Notes: a model not told the origin generated them from the sequence alone. DNA of 64,000 bases from Gluconobacter roseus NBRC 3990 (GCF_006538885.1 NZ_BJLY01000001.1:186001-250000); one strand, 5' to 3'. Shown: positions 19,151-28,954, counted from the stretch's first letter. Made by a program: numbers and translations.

Positions 19151-19795
19151 ATGACTGTTTCCTCTTCTTCTGTTCCCGTGGTTGTCCGTCGCCGGACGCA
19201 AGCTGATCGCAGTGCGGTGACGCGGGGCAAGGTCGTGCAGGCGACTGTCATGCTGTTGCAGACGCAGGGTTATGCCGCAACGACTGTCCAGCGCATTGCG
19301 AAGACGGCGGGTGTCAGTCTGGGGGCGTTGCAGCATCAGTTTCCGACCAAGGCGCAGGTCATGGCGATGGTGCTGAGGCATTATGCGGTCAAGCGCGCGC
19401 GGCTGTACCGGCGGGCGCTGAGCATGAAGGGCAGTCCGGAAGAGCGCGTGGATGCCATGCTGGATACAATGTGGCGGCTGGTGACGGACGGGCCGGAATT
19501 TCTGGCGACTGTGGAAATCGAGCTGGCGCGGCGGAGCGATCCGGATCTGGAGGCGGCGACGGCGCCGGTTCTGGCGCGGATTGACCAGTTCATGACCCGC
19601 TGGCTTTCGGGGCAGCGCATGGTGACGCCGGATCCGCGGTTTGTTGAATTGCGGCTGCTGAATTCGGCGCTGCTGCGGGGCATGGCGGTGGAGCGGGCAC
19701 GTGGCGTGCCGCTGGAGGATCTGGCGCGCAGCTTTGATGTCTGGCGGCAGTTCTCGCGGGCGCAGTTCCTGCGGATTGCCGGGCGGCAGGACTAA
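19151..19795 (+). CDS. TetR family transcriptional regulator
   Basis: 214-residue regulator with an N-terminal helix-turn-helix (TTVQRIAKTAGVSLGALQHQFPTKAQ). The GALQHQF recognition helix is an atypical variant of the usual TLYRHF. The C-terminal domain is of normal size. I chose the ATG at 19151; a GTG at 19118 is possible. It is followed in the same direction by the M24 peptidase-like gene after 161 bp, so it may control the downstream M24-MFS-TonB group. Confidence 0.85.
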   Translation: MTVSSSSVPVVVRRRTQADRSAVTRGKVVQATVMLLQTQGYAATTVQRIAKTAGVSLGALQHQFPTKAQVMAMVLRHYAVKRARLYRRALSMKGSPEERVDAMLDTMWRLVTDGPEFLATVEIELARRSDPDLEAATAPVLARIDQFMTRWLSGQRMVTPDPRFVELRLLNSALLRGMAVERARGVPLEDLARSFDVWRQFSRAQFLRIAGRQD

Positions 19796-19956
19796 GCGTT
19801 TCGAAAAGCGGGATCGGGGCCTTTCAGGTCATTGCGTGTTTAGAATAATTTTCTTGACGCTCATAAAACAAGTAGGTTGTATTGCTTTTATATTCGATTC
19901 ACGAGTGTCCTCTCCTGTGAGGGGAAGGCGCTTGTCCCAGAAAGACAGGGTCCCAC

Positions 19957-21111
19957 ATGACGATGCCGCCTCTGACTGCCGCACAGGTTTCCGCGCCCGA
20001 GATTGCTGAACGTCATCGGAAGGTTCGTGAGAAAATGGAGAAGGCCGGGCTTTCGGCCTATGTCTCCTTTGATCCGAACAATGTCTATTACCTGACGAAT
20101 TTTGCGAATTTCGTGCATGAGCGGCCGTTTGTGCTCGTGCTGACAATGACCGAGACGTTCTTCGTCGTGCCGGTGCTCGAAGTGCCGCATGTGCTGCGTC
20201 ACAAGGTCGGGGACTTCAGGCTGCTGAGCTATGCGGAGTTCCCGGCAGTCGTGGGATCGCGCTGGTCCGACCGGTTTGCCGAGGCGCTGCCGAAGCAGGG
20301 AACAATCGGGATCGAGGGCGCCTGTCCGGCCTATCTGCAGGCGCAGATCCCCAATCCGGTGAAGGTGCTGAACATCATTGACGAGGTCCGTGAGATCAAG
20401 TCGGCGCATGAGATTTCGCGCATTGCCTGGACGAGCGATGTGATGACGAAGGCGCTGGCGATGATGCTGGGGAAGGTGCAGCCTGGTGTGATGGTGGCGC
20501 ATGCCATTGGAGACGTGACGCCGTATTTCTATCAGCGCTGCCTGACGGAATCCCCGCAGTATAACGTCATGTCGAGCCATGCTGCCGGGCTGATCCAGCC
20601 GCCGGCCTATACGGATGATCCGCATAATTTTTCGTGCCTGACGGTGACCTGTGAACCGGGTGGTCCGTTCCTTGGGTTCGTGGCTGGCAAGATCAACGGT
20701 TACGGGGCGGAAATAGAGCGCACGTTCTTCCTCCAGACGATCCCTGAAGAGGCGAAGCGGCCTTTCGATACGATGATGGAAATGCGCTACAAGGCGTATG
20801 ACATGCTCAAACCCGGGGCGATCGGTTCGGAAATCGATGCGGCCTGTCAGGCGATTGCGCATGGGGCCGGATATGAGACGCCGCTGCACCGGACGGGGCA
20901 CAGCTTTGGTGTCACGAGCCATGAAGCGCCGTTCCTGGCGCTGGGTGAGGATAATGTCATCCAGCCTGGCATGATCTTCAGCATTGAGCCGGGGATCTAC
21001 ATCAAAGGGAAGGGCGGATATCGCCATTCCGACACGGTTCTGATGACGGAGACCGGGTACGAGATCCTCACGCAATATCCTGACAGAAAAGAAGACCTGA
21101 TCGTCGGGTAA
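19957..21111 (+). CDS. M24 family (Xaa-Pro peptidase/creatinase-like) hydrolase
   Basis: 384-residue pita-bread-fold protein with an N-terminal creatinase-like domain (about 1-140, GLSAYVSFDPNNVYYLTNF) and a C-terminal M24 domain. His is kept in RTGHSFGVTSHE and Glu in IFSIEPGIY. The first metal-binding Asp of M24 peptidases is replaced (FVAGKINGYGAEIERTFF, where VAG stands for DAG and AE for SD). The last ligand region reads RHSDTVLMTETG instead of R-x-E-D. The protein is therefore likely not a standard two-metal aminopeptidase and could be a creatinase-type or other hydrolase. It precedes an MFS transporter. Confidence 0.85.
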   Translation: MTMPPLTAAQVSAPEIAERHRKVREKMEKAGLSAYVSFDPNNVYYLTNFANFVHERPFVLVLTMTETFFVVPVLEVPHVLRHKVGDFRLLSYAEFPAVVGSRWSDRFAEALPKQGTIGIEGACPAYLQAQIPNPVKVLNIIDEVREIKSAHEISRIAWTSDVMTKALAMMLGKVQPGVMVAHAIGDVTPYFYQRCLTESPQYNVMSSHAAGLIQPPAYTDDPHNFSCLTVTCEPGGPFLGFVAGKINGYGAEIERTFFLQTIPEEAKRPFDTMMEMRYKAYDMLKPGAIGSEIDAACQAIAHGAGYETPLHRTGHSFGVTSHEAPFLALGEDNVIQPGMIFSIEPGIYIKGKGGYRHSDTVLMTETGYEILTQYPDRKEDLIVG

Positions 21112-21213
21112 AGCCCTTCCGGCCTGCGCCTCCTGCTGTGAAAGGCTGGGGGCGAGGGAACGGTTGGAAGAAGTTGCATTTCCCTGCTGCCTTTCGTTCC
21201 GGGATAGAAACCT

Positions 21214-22548
21214 ATGTCCATTGCAGATCGACTGGAGCGTCTTCCGTTCTCCGGGTTTCACTACCGGCTCCTGTTTCTCGGGGGCGCGGGATACTGTTTT
21301 GACGGGCTTGATGGCGCCATTCTCGCCTTCGTCATGCCGGCCCTGCAGCATCTGTGGGGGCTGTCGATGACCCAGCTTGGTCTGTTGGGGAGTGGGGCAT
21401 TTTTTGGATATTTCATCGGTGCGCTATCGGCGGGGCTGGCGGCGGACCGGTGGGGCCGGCGGTCCGTGATGATGTGGGCGCTGGCGTGTTACTGCGTGGG
21501 GTCTCTCGTCTCGGCGCTCTGTGTGAGCTGGCATGGTTTTGTGCTGGCGCGCGTGGTGGCCGGGCTTGGAACGGGCGCTGAATCCGCAATTATTGCGCCG
21601 TATCTGTCGGAATTCGTGCCGCGGCGGTATCGCGGGGTGTTTACAGGGGCGCTGGCGGGGTTTTTCTCCTTCGGGTTCGTGGGGGCATCGCTGCTGGGAT
21701 ATGCGCTGGTGCCGGGTTCTGCGAATGGCTGGCGTTGGGCGGTGGGACTGACGGCGTGCCCGGTGGTCATGTTGCTGTGGTGGCGTCGGGCTTTGCCGGA
21801 ATCTCCGCGCTGGCTTGAAGGCGTGGGCCGGGGTGAGGCGGCGCATTCCGTTCTTTGCGGTATCGAAAAGAGTGTCGGCGTCGTGCCTCCGGCTTATGAA
21901 GCGGGTGCGGTGGCATCGGAACGTCCGTCGGTGGGCGGGCAGTTCGCGCGGCTGTGGAGTGGTGGGTTGCGGCGGGTGACGGCCATGAGCTGGGTTCTGT
22001 GGCTGTCGGTCACGTTCAGCTATTACGCGTTCTTTTCCTGGCTGCCGACACTTCTGATCGCGCGCGGGTTCACCATTACGCACAGTTTCGGGTTTTCGAT
22101 CGCCATCTGTGTAGCGCAGATCCCCGGCTATTTCAGTGCAGGATTCTGTAACGAGTATTTCGGACGCAAAACGACCGTTGCGTCCTATCTGGGGGCAGCT
22201 GTTCTGAGTGCGCTTGCGATGGGGATTGTGTCGACCTCTACCGGGGTGCTGATGGCGGGGATGCTGCTGTCCTTTTTCATGAACGGCACGTTTGCCGGGG
22301 TTTATGCCTATACGCCCGAAATCTTCCCGACCGCCCTGCGTGCGACGGGGATGGGGAGTTCCTCTGCTGTTGGCCGGACGGGGGCGATTATGGCGCCGCT
22401 GCTGATCGGGGCGCTGTATCCGCGGGCCGGGTTTGCCGGAGTTTTTGGCCTGACGGCGCTGATCCTGCTCGTGGGGGTGTTGTCCGTTCTGATTTTCGGT
22501 CCGTCGACCGTGAACCGGTCTCTGGAAGAGATCGGGGAGGCGTACTGA
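21214..22548 (+). CDS. MFS transporter (sugar/aromatic-acid type, NiaP/SV2-like)
   Basis: 444-residue inner-membrane transporter with 12 predicted helices. It shows the MFS motif A between helices 2 and 3 (GLAADRWGRRSVMM), the motif ESPRWL after helix 6, and a GRKTT repeat of motif A (FCNEYFGRKTT). The C-terminal half contains AYTPEIFPTALRATGMG, typical of the NiaP/sugar-porter-like group. Lies 102 bp after the M24 gene and 113 bp before a TonB receptor, suggesting a joint uptake and processing route. Substrate unknown. Confidence 0.88.
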   Translation: MSIADRLERLPFSGFHYRLLFLGGAGYCFDGLDGAILAFVMPALQHLWGLSMTQLGLLGSGAFFGYFIGALSAGLAADRWGRRSVMMWALACYCVGSLVSALCVSWHGFVLARVVAGLGTGAESAIIAPYLSEFVPRRYRGVFTGALAGFFSFGFVGASLLGYALVPGSANGWRWAVGLTACPVVMLLWWRRALPESPRWLEGVGRGEAAHSVLCGIEKSVGVVPPAYEAGAVASERPSVGGQFARLWSGGLRRVTAMSWVLWLSVTFSYYAFFSWLPTLLIARGFTITHSFGFSIAICVAQIPGYFSAGFCNEYFGRKTTVASYLGAAVLSALAMGIVSTSTGVLMAGMLLSFFMNGTFAGVYAYTPEIFPTALRATGMGSSSAVGRTGAIMAPLLIGALYPRAGFAGVFGLTALILLVGVLSVLIFGPSTVNRSLEEIGEAY

Positions 22549-22600
22549 GTTTTGCCGGATATCCGGGCCTGTGTGCTCCGGGTCCGGATCTGAAATCCGC

Positions 22601-22615
22601 CATGCATTTTGCATG
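22601..22615. promoter_or_regulatory. Small palindrome before the TonB receptor
   Basis: CATGCATTTTGCATG (6 bp arms, 3 bp centre) lies 47 bp before the receptor start at 22662. It may be an operator; the regulator is unknown. Confidence 0.3.
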
Positions 22616-22661
22616 ACTGCCATATTTTCCGAAAGCCGGAGTTGTACCGGGGAGACCTGAA

Positions 22662-25022
22662 ATGTTCCGTTTAAACAACATCCTCATGTGTACGAGTGCG
22701 CTGGTGCTGACGCTGCCGCTGGGTCTGTCCGCTGTTGCGGCGACGCCATCCGGCAAGGTCGTGCAGGGGGCGAAGGGTACGAAGGGGCGTGCTGTCGTCA
22801 GCCGTCCGGTAGGCTCTCATGCGGCAGGTGTGGCGGCTGCAAAGCCCCGGGTGCGGCATGTGGCGCCGTCTTCCGATCCGGAATCGATCCAGGTGTGCCG
22901 CAGGAAAAATGCGTTCGGGCAGCTGGCGATGCAGCGTCAGGGTGTGTCGGTCACGCATATCGATTCAACCGAGCTGGCGCGGCATCAGGTCACGGATGTG
23001 AAGGGGCTGATGAACCTTGCGCCGAACCTGACGGTGCAGCCGCAGGGTTCGAGTTCGGCGGTGAATTTCACGCTGCGCGGTGTGGGGCTGAACGACTTTA
23101 CGGCGAACAATACGCCGTCGGTCATGACCTATGTGGACGGGGTGGCGCTGCCGATCGGGTATATGGCGGGGGCTGCGATGTTCGATATGGCCGGGGTTGA
23201 TGTGAGTACCGGCCCATCGGGCTTTACGCATGGTCAGACGGTGACGGCCGGTGAGATCAATGTGAAAACTGCCGATCCGACGAAGGTGTTCCATTACGGG
23301 GCGTCGGAAGACATTGCGACCTATGATCGCAGCATTACGAACCTGTATGTCTCGGAGCCTCTGTCGTCCAATGTGCAGTACCGCATTGCGGGTTTTACGC
23401 AGCAGGGCGGGGGCTTTCAGAAGAACATCAATACCGGACAGTCGCTGGGGAATGCGAACAAGGGCGGTTTGCGGGCCAAGGTGGCCTGGCAGCCGGATGA
23501 CAGGACGAATATCGTCTTCAGCGGCAACTGGATGCAGGATGATTCCCAGGCGATGGGCGCCTACAACATCCAGGATCTGGCGCGCAATACGCCGACCTAT
23601 CAGAACAACCGGAACACCGGCTGGGGCTTTACGCCGGAATTCCTGAAGCTTACAGGCAATTCCGCCGGGACGAAGCCGTCTTACAACAACACGTTCTGGG
23701 GGGCGGGCGTCAATTTCACGCGCAATCTGGGCTTTGCCGATCTGAGCACGATCAGTGCGTTCCAACAGATGTATGTGCATAATCTGATGGATCTGGATGG
23801 CACGCGCTATGCGATCTATGACGATGACGTCAATACGGATGCGAACCTGTTCTCGCAGGAAGTCAGGCTGGCATCGCGCAATCCGCATGAGCGGCTGCAA
23901 TGGAATGTGGGCATGTATTATGACCGCACGCAGATGCATTCAGTCATTTTCAATGATTATACCGGTTCGGGATCGCGGCCTTATATCCAGCGGACGAGCT
24001 ATAATCAGGATCAGCAGGCATTCAGCCAGTATGGACATCTGCGCCTGACGGTGACGAAGCGGCTGCATCTGCTGGCGGGGATCACGCATGAATCCGATGA
24101 TCGTGATCTCTATAACATGCAGACGATGCGCTATAATACGGCCGTTTATCCCACGCCGTTTAACAACCATTACGGGCGTCGCGGGGCGCTGACGAACCAG
24201 TTTTCGGGGATGGGCGGGATCGAGTATCAGGCGCTCGACAATTTGATGTTCTATGGCTCCATCCGCAAGGGCTTCAAGCCGGGTGGTTTTACGGCGAACA
24301 ATACGGTCGTGGCCTCGCAGCTTAATCCGACCAAGCCGGAATCTTTGCTGGCCTATGAGGTCGGTTTCAAATCCGATTACTGGAACCATAAGATCCGCCT
24401 CAATGGCGATGCGTTCTGGTACGATTATCATGGTCAGCAGGTGGCCGGGCTTGCCGTGGTGTCGAACTATGGTGTGGTCGGGCAGTACGTCAACATTCCC
24501 AAAAGCCGGATCTGGGGTGTGGAAATGGAGATCGACGCCAATCCCATTCCGGGCTTGCTGCTGCATCAGCACTTCGGATACGAGCGCGGGAATTACGAGA
24601 ATTACAGTGCGATCGATTCCACGGCCGTGGCGGCGACCTATATCAGGACGGGCAAGCTGATGGCGCTGTATCGCAGCTATGCCGGGGTGGATATGGGGAT
24701 CCCGAAACTGACGCTCGAGGGATCGGCATCCTACAAGGCGAAGCTGGGCGCGTGGTGGACGCTGACGCCGTATCTTGACTACAGCTATCGTGGATCGCAG
24801 CTCGATGTGCCGGGGAATAATCTGTACCGGATGCCGGCGTATTTCCTGATGGATGTCGGGCTGACCTTTGCGCCGAAGAGCGGGAAATGGTCGGTTTCGG
24901 CCTATGCCAACAATATTCTTGACCGGCGGTATGATGTGACGCGCCAGACGGGTCTGAACGGGATTTTCGGGATTCCGGGAACACCGCGGATGGTGGGCGG
25001 GCGGTTCCGGGTGGATCTGTAA
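22662..25022 (+). CDS. TonB-dependent outer-membrane receptor with altered TonB box
   Basis: 786-residue receptor, paralogous to the one at 2399-4732: it shares NFTLRGVGLNDFTANN in the plug and KGFKPGGFTANN in the barrel. The signal peptide ends near residue 27 (LSAVAA). Where the paralogue has SVTARRTDFAF, this protein has SIQVCRRKNAFG (75-86): the Thr-Ala of the TonB-box region is replaced by a single Cys. Sequence on both sides aligns well, so a small in-frame change is likely. The barrel ends GGRFRVDL. Downstream lies a strong terminator at 25135. Ligand unknown. Confidence 0.88.
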   Translation: MFRLNNILMCTSALVLTLPLGLSAVAATPSGKVVQGAKGTKGRAVVSRPVGSHAAGVAAAKPRVRHVAPSSDPESIQVCRRKNAFGQLAMQRQGVSVTHIDSTELARHQVTDVKGLMNLAPNLTVQPQGSSSAVNFTLRGVGLNDFTANNTPSVMTYVDGVALPIGYMAGAAMFDMAGVDVSTGPSGFTHGQTVTAGEINVKTADPTKVFHYGASEDIATYDRSITNLYVSEPLSSNVQYRIAGFTQQGGGFQKNINTGQSLGNANKGGLRAKVAWQPDDRTNIVFSGNWMQDDSQAMGAYNIQDLARNTPTYQNNRNTGWGFTPEFLKLTGNSAGTKPSYNNTFWGAGVNFTRNLGFADLSTISAFQQMYVHNLMDLDGTRYAIYDDDVNTDANLFSQEVRLASRNPHERLQWNVGMYYDRTQMHSVIFNDYTGSGSRPYIQRTSYNQDQQAFSQYGHLRLTVTKRLHLLAGITHESDDRDLYNMQTMRYNTAVYPTPFNNHYGRRGALTNQFSGMGGIEYQALDNLMFYGSIRKGFKPGGFTANNTVVASQLNPTKPESLLAYEVGFKSDYWNHKIRLNGDAFWYDYHGQQVAGLAVVSNYGVVGQYVNIPKSRIWGVEMEIDANPIPGLLLHQHFGYERGNYENYSAIDSTAVAATYIRTGKLMALYRSYAGVDMGIPKLTLEGSASYKAKLGAWWTLTPYLDYSYRGSQLDVPGNNLYRMPAYFLMDVGLTFAPKSGKWSVSAYANNILDRRYDVTRQTGLNGIFGIPGTPRMVGGRFRVDL

Positions 25023-25134
25023 GCTATCGGGTCGCAGCCGGGGGCAGGAATACTCCCGGCTGGATTGGGCTGATCCGGAAACAGGGTGCTTGCCGTACCT
25101 GCGATGATAACGGGTTGGAAGAGCAGACATGAAA

Positions 25135-25170
25135 AATGGGATGGCATCGAAATGCCATCCCATTCTTTTT
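25135..25170. terminator. Strong bidirectional Rho-independent terminator
   Basis: A perfect 13 bp stem (25135-25147 with 25152-25164, sequence AATGGGATGGCAT) with a CGAA tetraloop is followed by CTTTTT on the + strand and flanked by AAAA on the other side. It separates two convergent TonB receptor genes. Confidence 0.9.
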
Positions 25171-25215
25171 GCGGCCGTTCAGGTGGGCAGCGTCACACCG
25201 GGAGGAAAAGGTTCC

Positions 25216-28200
25216 TCAGAGGGTGAGCGTTGCGCCGAACTGGAAGGAGCGCATGATGATACCCTTCTGGGCCCAGGAAGAGTTGTACAGATAGGACCCG
25301 TAGGTTGCGAAGTCGTACGGCGCTCTGAAGCCGAGCAGGTTGTAGACGTTCGCATAGACGTTCAGGCGCTTGTTGACCTGATAGGACAGCGTCAGGTCGA
25401 CATCCCACCAGTTCTTCACGTGGCACTGGGCAGGAGCGAAGCTGTTATTGACCTGTGCGAGGGACTGTCCGCAGCCGAGACCGGCCTGGTAGTCTTCAGA
25501 CACCGTCTTGTATCCGCTGGTGTAGTAGACCGTCGGCGTGACCGAGAGGGACTTCCAGGTGAAGGTGTTGGCCCAGTTGGCTCTCCAGCGCGGCGTACCC
25601 GATGCGGAAACTGCTTCCCACGGGCCGATCGTGCCGGCGTAGTGCTGAACGCTGCCGTTCGGGAGGGTCAGGTTGAAGTTGCGGACATAGGTGAACTGTC
25701 CGTGGCTGGACCACATCACGTCGTGCAGTGCGCCCGGCAGGCGGTGACGTGCGGAGAATTCAGCGTCAACACCATCGGTCACGAGCTTGTTGGCGTTGAT
25801 GTAGCCGATATTGATGATGCCCGGACGGACGGAAGCACTCGGATCCTGCGGATCGACCGTATCCGGGGTAACCGTGACGCCAGGTGCCGAGTAGGAACCG
25901 CCATTCGCGATATAGGCTTCCGCGACGTCGCCGGCCTGGATCGGGTTGGCCGTGATGTAGCGCTGCTTTTCGATGTAGTAGTAATCGACGCTCAGGCTGA
26001 CCCAGTTCGTCGGATGGAAAACCATACCGCCCGTGACGTTGGTCGAGATTTCCGGCTTGAGGTTCTTGTTGCCGCTCGAGTTGACGCCGAGGCTGTAGGC
26101 GTTCGTGTAGGCGTCGCCATTATGTTCGGCGATCCAGTCGGCATTCTTGATGGTGTAGTTCGTGTAGCCGACGTTGGAGCCGCCCGTTTCCGCGAAGCTC
26201 GGAATACGGAAGCCGCGGGAGAAGGTTCCACGCATCGTCAGGGAGTCGGTCGGACGGAAGTTCACACCGACCTTCGGCGAGAAGTGACGGTTTCCGGTCG
26301 AGTAGTTGTCGTAACGGCCGGAGATGTCGGCATCGAACATCTTGTGGAAGGGCAGGGCGACTTCGAAGAAGCCGGACTCGACCCAGCGGCTGCCCTGTGC
26401 GTTGAACGGGTTGATGCCCGCATAGAGCTGCGTGGATGCAACGTTGTTGATCGTCGGGTTTGCGTTGGGATCGTTCAGGGCTTCCCAGCGCACGTTGCCG
26501 CCGATGGCAAGCGTGGTCATGCCGCCCGGCAGGCGGAACAGACCCTTGCTGGCCGTCATTTCACCGGAATATTCCTGCGAACGGGAATGGGTCGTGACGT
26601 TCGGGAAGATCGAGTTGACGACCGAAGCCGGCGTCTGTGACGGGTTTACGAAGTTGTACGTGCCGTCATTGACCGCGTTCTGCAGGGCGTAAACATTGGG
26701 ATAGCCGGTATAGGTCTGATCCAGAAGCGTGTTCATGCCAACGAAGTTGACGTCGTACTTCCAGTCACTGCCCCATTTTGACGGTTCCCATCCGCTGTAT
26801 CGGGCGGATCCACGGAAGGTCTGGCTGAACTGGGTGTTTCCGGGAACATTGTTGCCGAAGGTGCCGTAGATGTTGGCGTTCTGGCCCTGGGCAGCGAAGG
26901 GGTCGTTGGGGTTCAGCTGGCCGTTGGGCAGAAGTGCAGGGATCTGGATGCCGATCAGGCTGACGGACTTGTTCTGGTTCGACGTCTGGACAGGATACGG
27001 GTTGTGCGAAAGCTCGTACGTATCCGTCTGTGCGTAGTTGAACATCGTCGTGAACTGCGAGCGCGGGGTCACATTCGCAATGAAATGTGCGCTTGCGCTG
27101 ATGCGTCGTACGGATGGAACGACCATTCCGTAACGCTCGCTGTTCATGGTGCAGGCCTGGTTGTTATTGCCAACGCCACCATTCACGGTGCCTGTCACGA
27201 GGCCGCCGCCACCCGTTGCGGAGCAGCCTGCGGAGGGGTTGAGCAGCTGCCAGGGGCCTGCGGCCGCACCGCTGCTGTCGACCGGGCGTACAACCGCGTT
27301 CGGTGTGGCTACGAAATTGTTGATCGCGCCGTTTGAAGCGACGTTGTAATTTCCGTTGCCGCCGCCAATTCCGGTCAGGTCACCCGAATTATACGGATAG
27401 CCGAGCTGGCGGTTATACAGCGCGTCATCCTGCTGGTATTCGGAGTTGATGTAGACGTTGTAGCCGTCACGATCGAGGTCGCCATGGCCGAATGTGGCAT
27501 AAAGCCGCTGGTGACCGGTATCGCCGCGCTGGCTCAGGCCGCCTTCGGCATTGGCTTCCACGCCCTTGATCTGCCGGCGCGTGACCATGTTCACCACGCC
27601 AGCGACGGCGTCAGCGCCGTAGGTTGCCGATCCGCCGTCCTGAAGAACGTCCGTGCGTTCCATGATGGAGGATGGCATCCACTGCGTGTCGACAAAGTTA
27701 CGCTCGCCGTCATCGGACAGCGGGTAATAGGACAGGCGCTGGCCGTCCATCAGGACGAGCGTCGAGTCAGTCGACAGGCCGCGCAGGGACGGGGCGGATG
27801 CACCGGCTGCGAAGGCGCCGTTGGCACTGAAAGCGGATGTCAGGTTGCCGGCGCCATTCGATGACAGCTGCTGCAGCGCGTCAGTGACCGTCTTGATGCC
27901 GCGCTGCTGCAGGCCCTGCCGTGTGAGCTGCGTCATCGGGGACGCGCTGTGCAGGTTCGGATCATGGATCAGCGAGCCGGTGACGATGATGCTTTCTGAA
28001 CCGCCCTTGGGTTCCGTATCGCCCTGGCGGGCAGTCCGCAGGACTGCAGCGTTTCCGCTATGCTTCGCGCTGGCCGCAGCAGGCGCTGTGGCAGCGGAAG
28101 GTGCGGTAGCGGTCTTCTTGACGATTTTTTTCGTTTTGGTGCTGGTTGTTGCATCCGTATCGGCAGCGTGAGCCTCAAGGAACATGGCCGGTACGGCGAT

Positions 28201-28263
28201 GGTTCCCAGGATGGTTGCGCTGCACAATGTGGCGCCAAAACGGAAACGCCTTCCCATTCGCAT
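25216..28263 (-). CDS. TonB-dependent receptor, large Oar/xanthomonad-type
   Basis: 1015-residue receptor. A signal peptide (residues 1-33, FLEAHA-AD) is followed by a Lys/Thr/Ala linker, a TonB-box-like IIVTGSLIHDPN and a plug with the pattern typical of this subgroup (APSLRGLSTDSTLVLMDGQRL, GGSATYGADAVAGVVNMVTRR). The long barrel ends SFQFGATLTL. The ATG at 28263 follows GGAG with 9-base spacing. Ligands of this subgroup are often peptides or sugars, but nothing here decides it. It faces a 691 bp AT-rich gap upstream. Confidence 0.9.
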   Translation of the reverse strand: MRMGRRFRFGATLCSATILGTIAVPAMFLEAHAADTDATTSTKTKKIVKKTATAPSAATAPAAASAKHSGNAAVLRTARQGDTEPKGGSESIIVTGSLIHDPNLHSASPMTQLTRQGLQQRGIKTVTDALQQLSSNGAGNLTSAFSANGAFAAGASAPSLRGLSTDSTLVLMDGQRLSYYPLSDDGERNFVDTQWMPSSIMERTDVLQDGGSATYGADAVAGVVNMVTRRQIKGVEANAEGGLSQRGDTGHQRLYATFGHGDLDRDGYNVYINSEYQQDDALYNRQLGYPYNSGDLTGIGGGNGNYNVASNGAINNFVATPNAVVRPVDSSGAAAGPWQLLNPSAGCSATGGGGLVTGTVNGGVGNNNQACTMNSERYGMVVPSVRRISASAHFIANVTPRSQFTTMFNYAQTDTYELSHNPYPVQTSNQNKSVSLIGIQIPALLPNGQLNPNDPFAAQGQNANIYGTFGNNVPGNTQFSQTFRGSARYSGWEPSKWGSDWKYDVNFVGMNTLLDQTYTGYPNVYALQNAVNDGTYNFVNPSQTPASVVNSIFPNVTTHSRSQEYSGEMTASKGLFRLPGGMTTLAIGGNVRWEALNDPNANPTINNVASTQLYAGINPFNAQGSRWVESGFFEVALPFHKMFDADISGRYDNYSTGNRHFSPKVGVNFRPTDSLTMRGTFSRGFRIPSFAETGGSNVGYTNYTIKNADWIAEHNGDAYTNAYSLGVNSSGNKNLKPEISTNVTGGMVFHPTNWVSLSVDYYYIEKQRYITANPIQAGDVAEAYIANGGSYSAPGVTVTPDTVDPQDPSASVRPGIINIGYINANKLVTDGVDAEFSARHRLPGALHDVMWSSHGQFTYVRNFNLTLPNGSVQHYAGTIGPWEAVSASGTPRWRANWANTFTWKSLSVTPTVYYTSGYKTVSEDYQAGLGCGQSLAQVNNSFAPAQCHVKNWWDVDLTLSYQVNKRLNVYANVYNLLGFRAPYDFATYGSYLYNSSWAQKGIIMRSFQFGATLTL

Positions 28264-28954
28264 AAAGAATAACTCCGAAAATCATCGAGATGTCTGCGAT
28301 ACATAATCGCAACAGTATTGAGCAGACGCGCAAGAAGGAATCGTCTCTCAGTGTTACGGCGCACTCACTTGGCGTATAAGTTGTGACAGATGCGCAACAT
28401 GCAGTTTCACATCTGAAAGAAAACTATTGTTTGTTTTCAATGATATGACGTGATTTTGTTTCTAAAGGAGGATGTGGGTCGCAGCATTTGGAATTGGGTG
28501 TGGCCTGAATGTTACGACCAGTGTGTCATTCTATTTCTAATGAGCAATGGGGAGGATACCAAAAATATTCATTAAAATAGCAAATGATTTCATATTTGTT
28601 TATCATATCCATTTTGGATATGGATTGTTTTTTATTAAGTTTTCATTGATGAAACTGAAGTGTCTTTATTGCTTGTGAAGTCTTGATGGATTTCTGATTG
28701 CTTTACCGTTATGATTTATCGGGCTGTGTGAGCCGAAAACTATTATGGAATAAGAACGGTTTTCCGTCTTTGTGCGCCGTATATTGTCGTGCTGCGGATG
28801 TTGTGGAGTGACTGGGTGATCTGAGAAGATTCGCAGGTCTCTGCCGTCTGATCGCATTGTCTCTGGGGTCGGTTCGGGCCAGCAGCGCTAGGCGGGCGGG
28901 ATATTTCTGATTACGGTTTTTCCGATTTCTCACGGTTCTGGTCGGGTCATTTCA
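28264..28954. other. 691 bp AT-rich intergenic region without a recognisable gene
   Basis: It separates the divergent TonB receptor and GH92 genes, so it should hold both promoters. Base composition from about 28380 to 28720 is clearly AT-richer than the surroundings. CATATCC/GGATATG (28604-28610, 28616-28622) forms a short hairpin followed by a T6 run. The open frames here have no typical codon use. Confidence 0.5.

Noticed and set aside
25129-26640. A 503-codon open frame antisense to a TonB receptor
   Set aside because: Val/Gly/Arg-rich shadow; the receptor on the other strand has clear family motifs.
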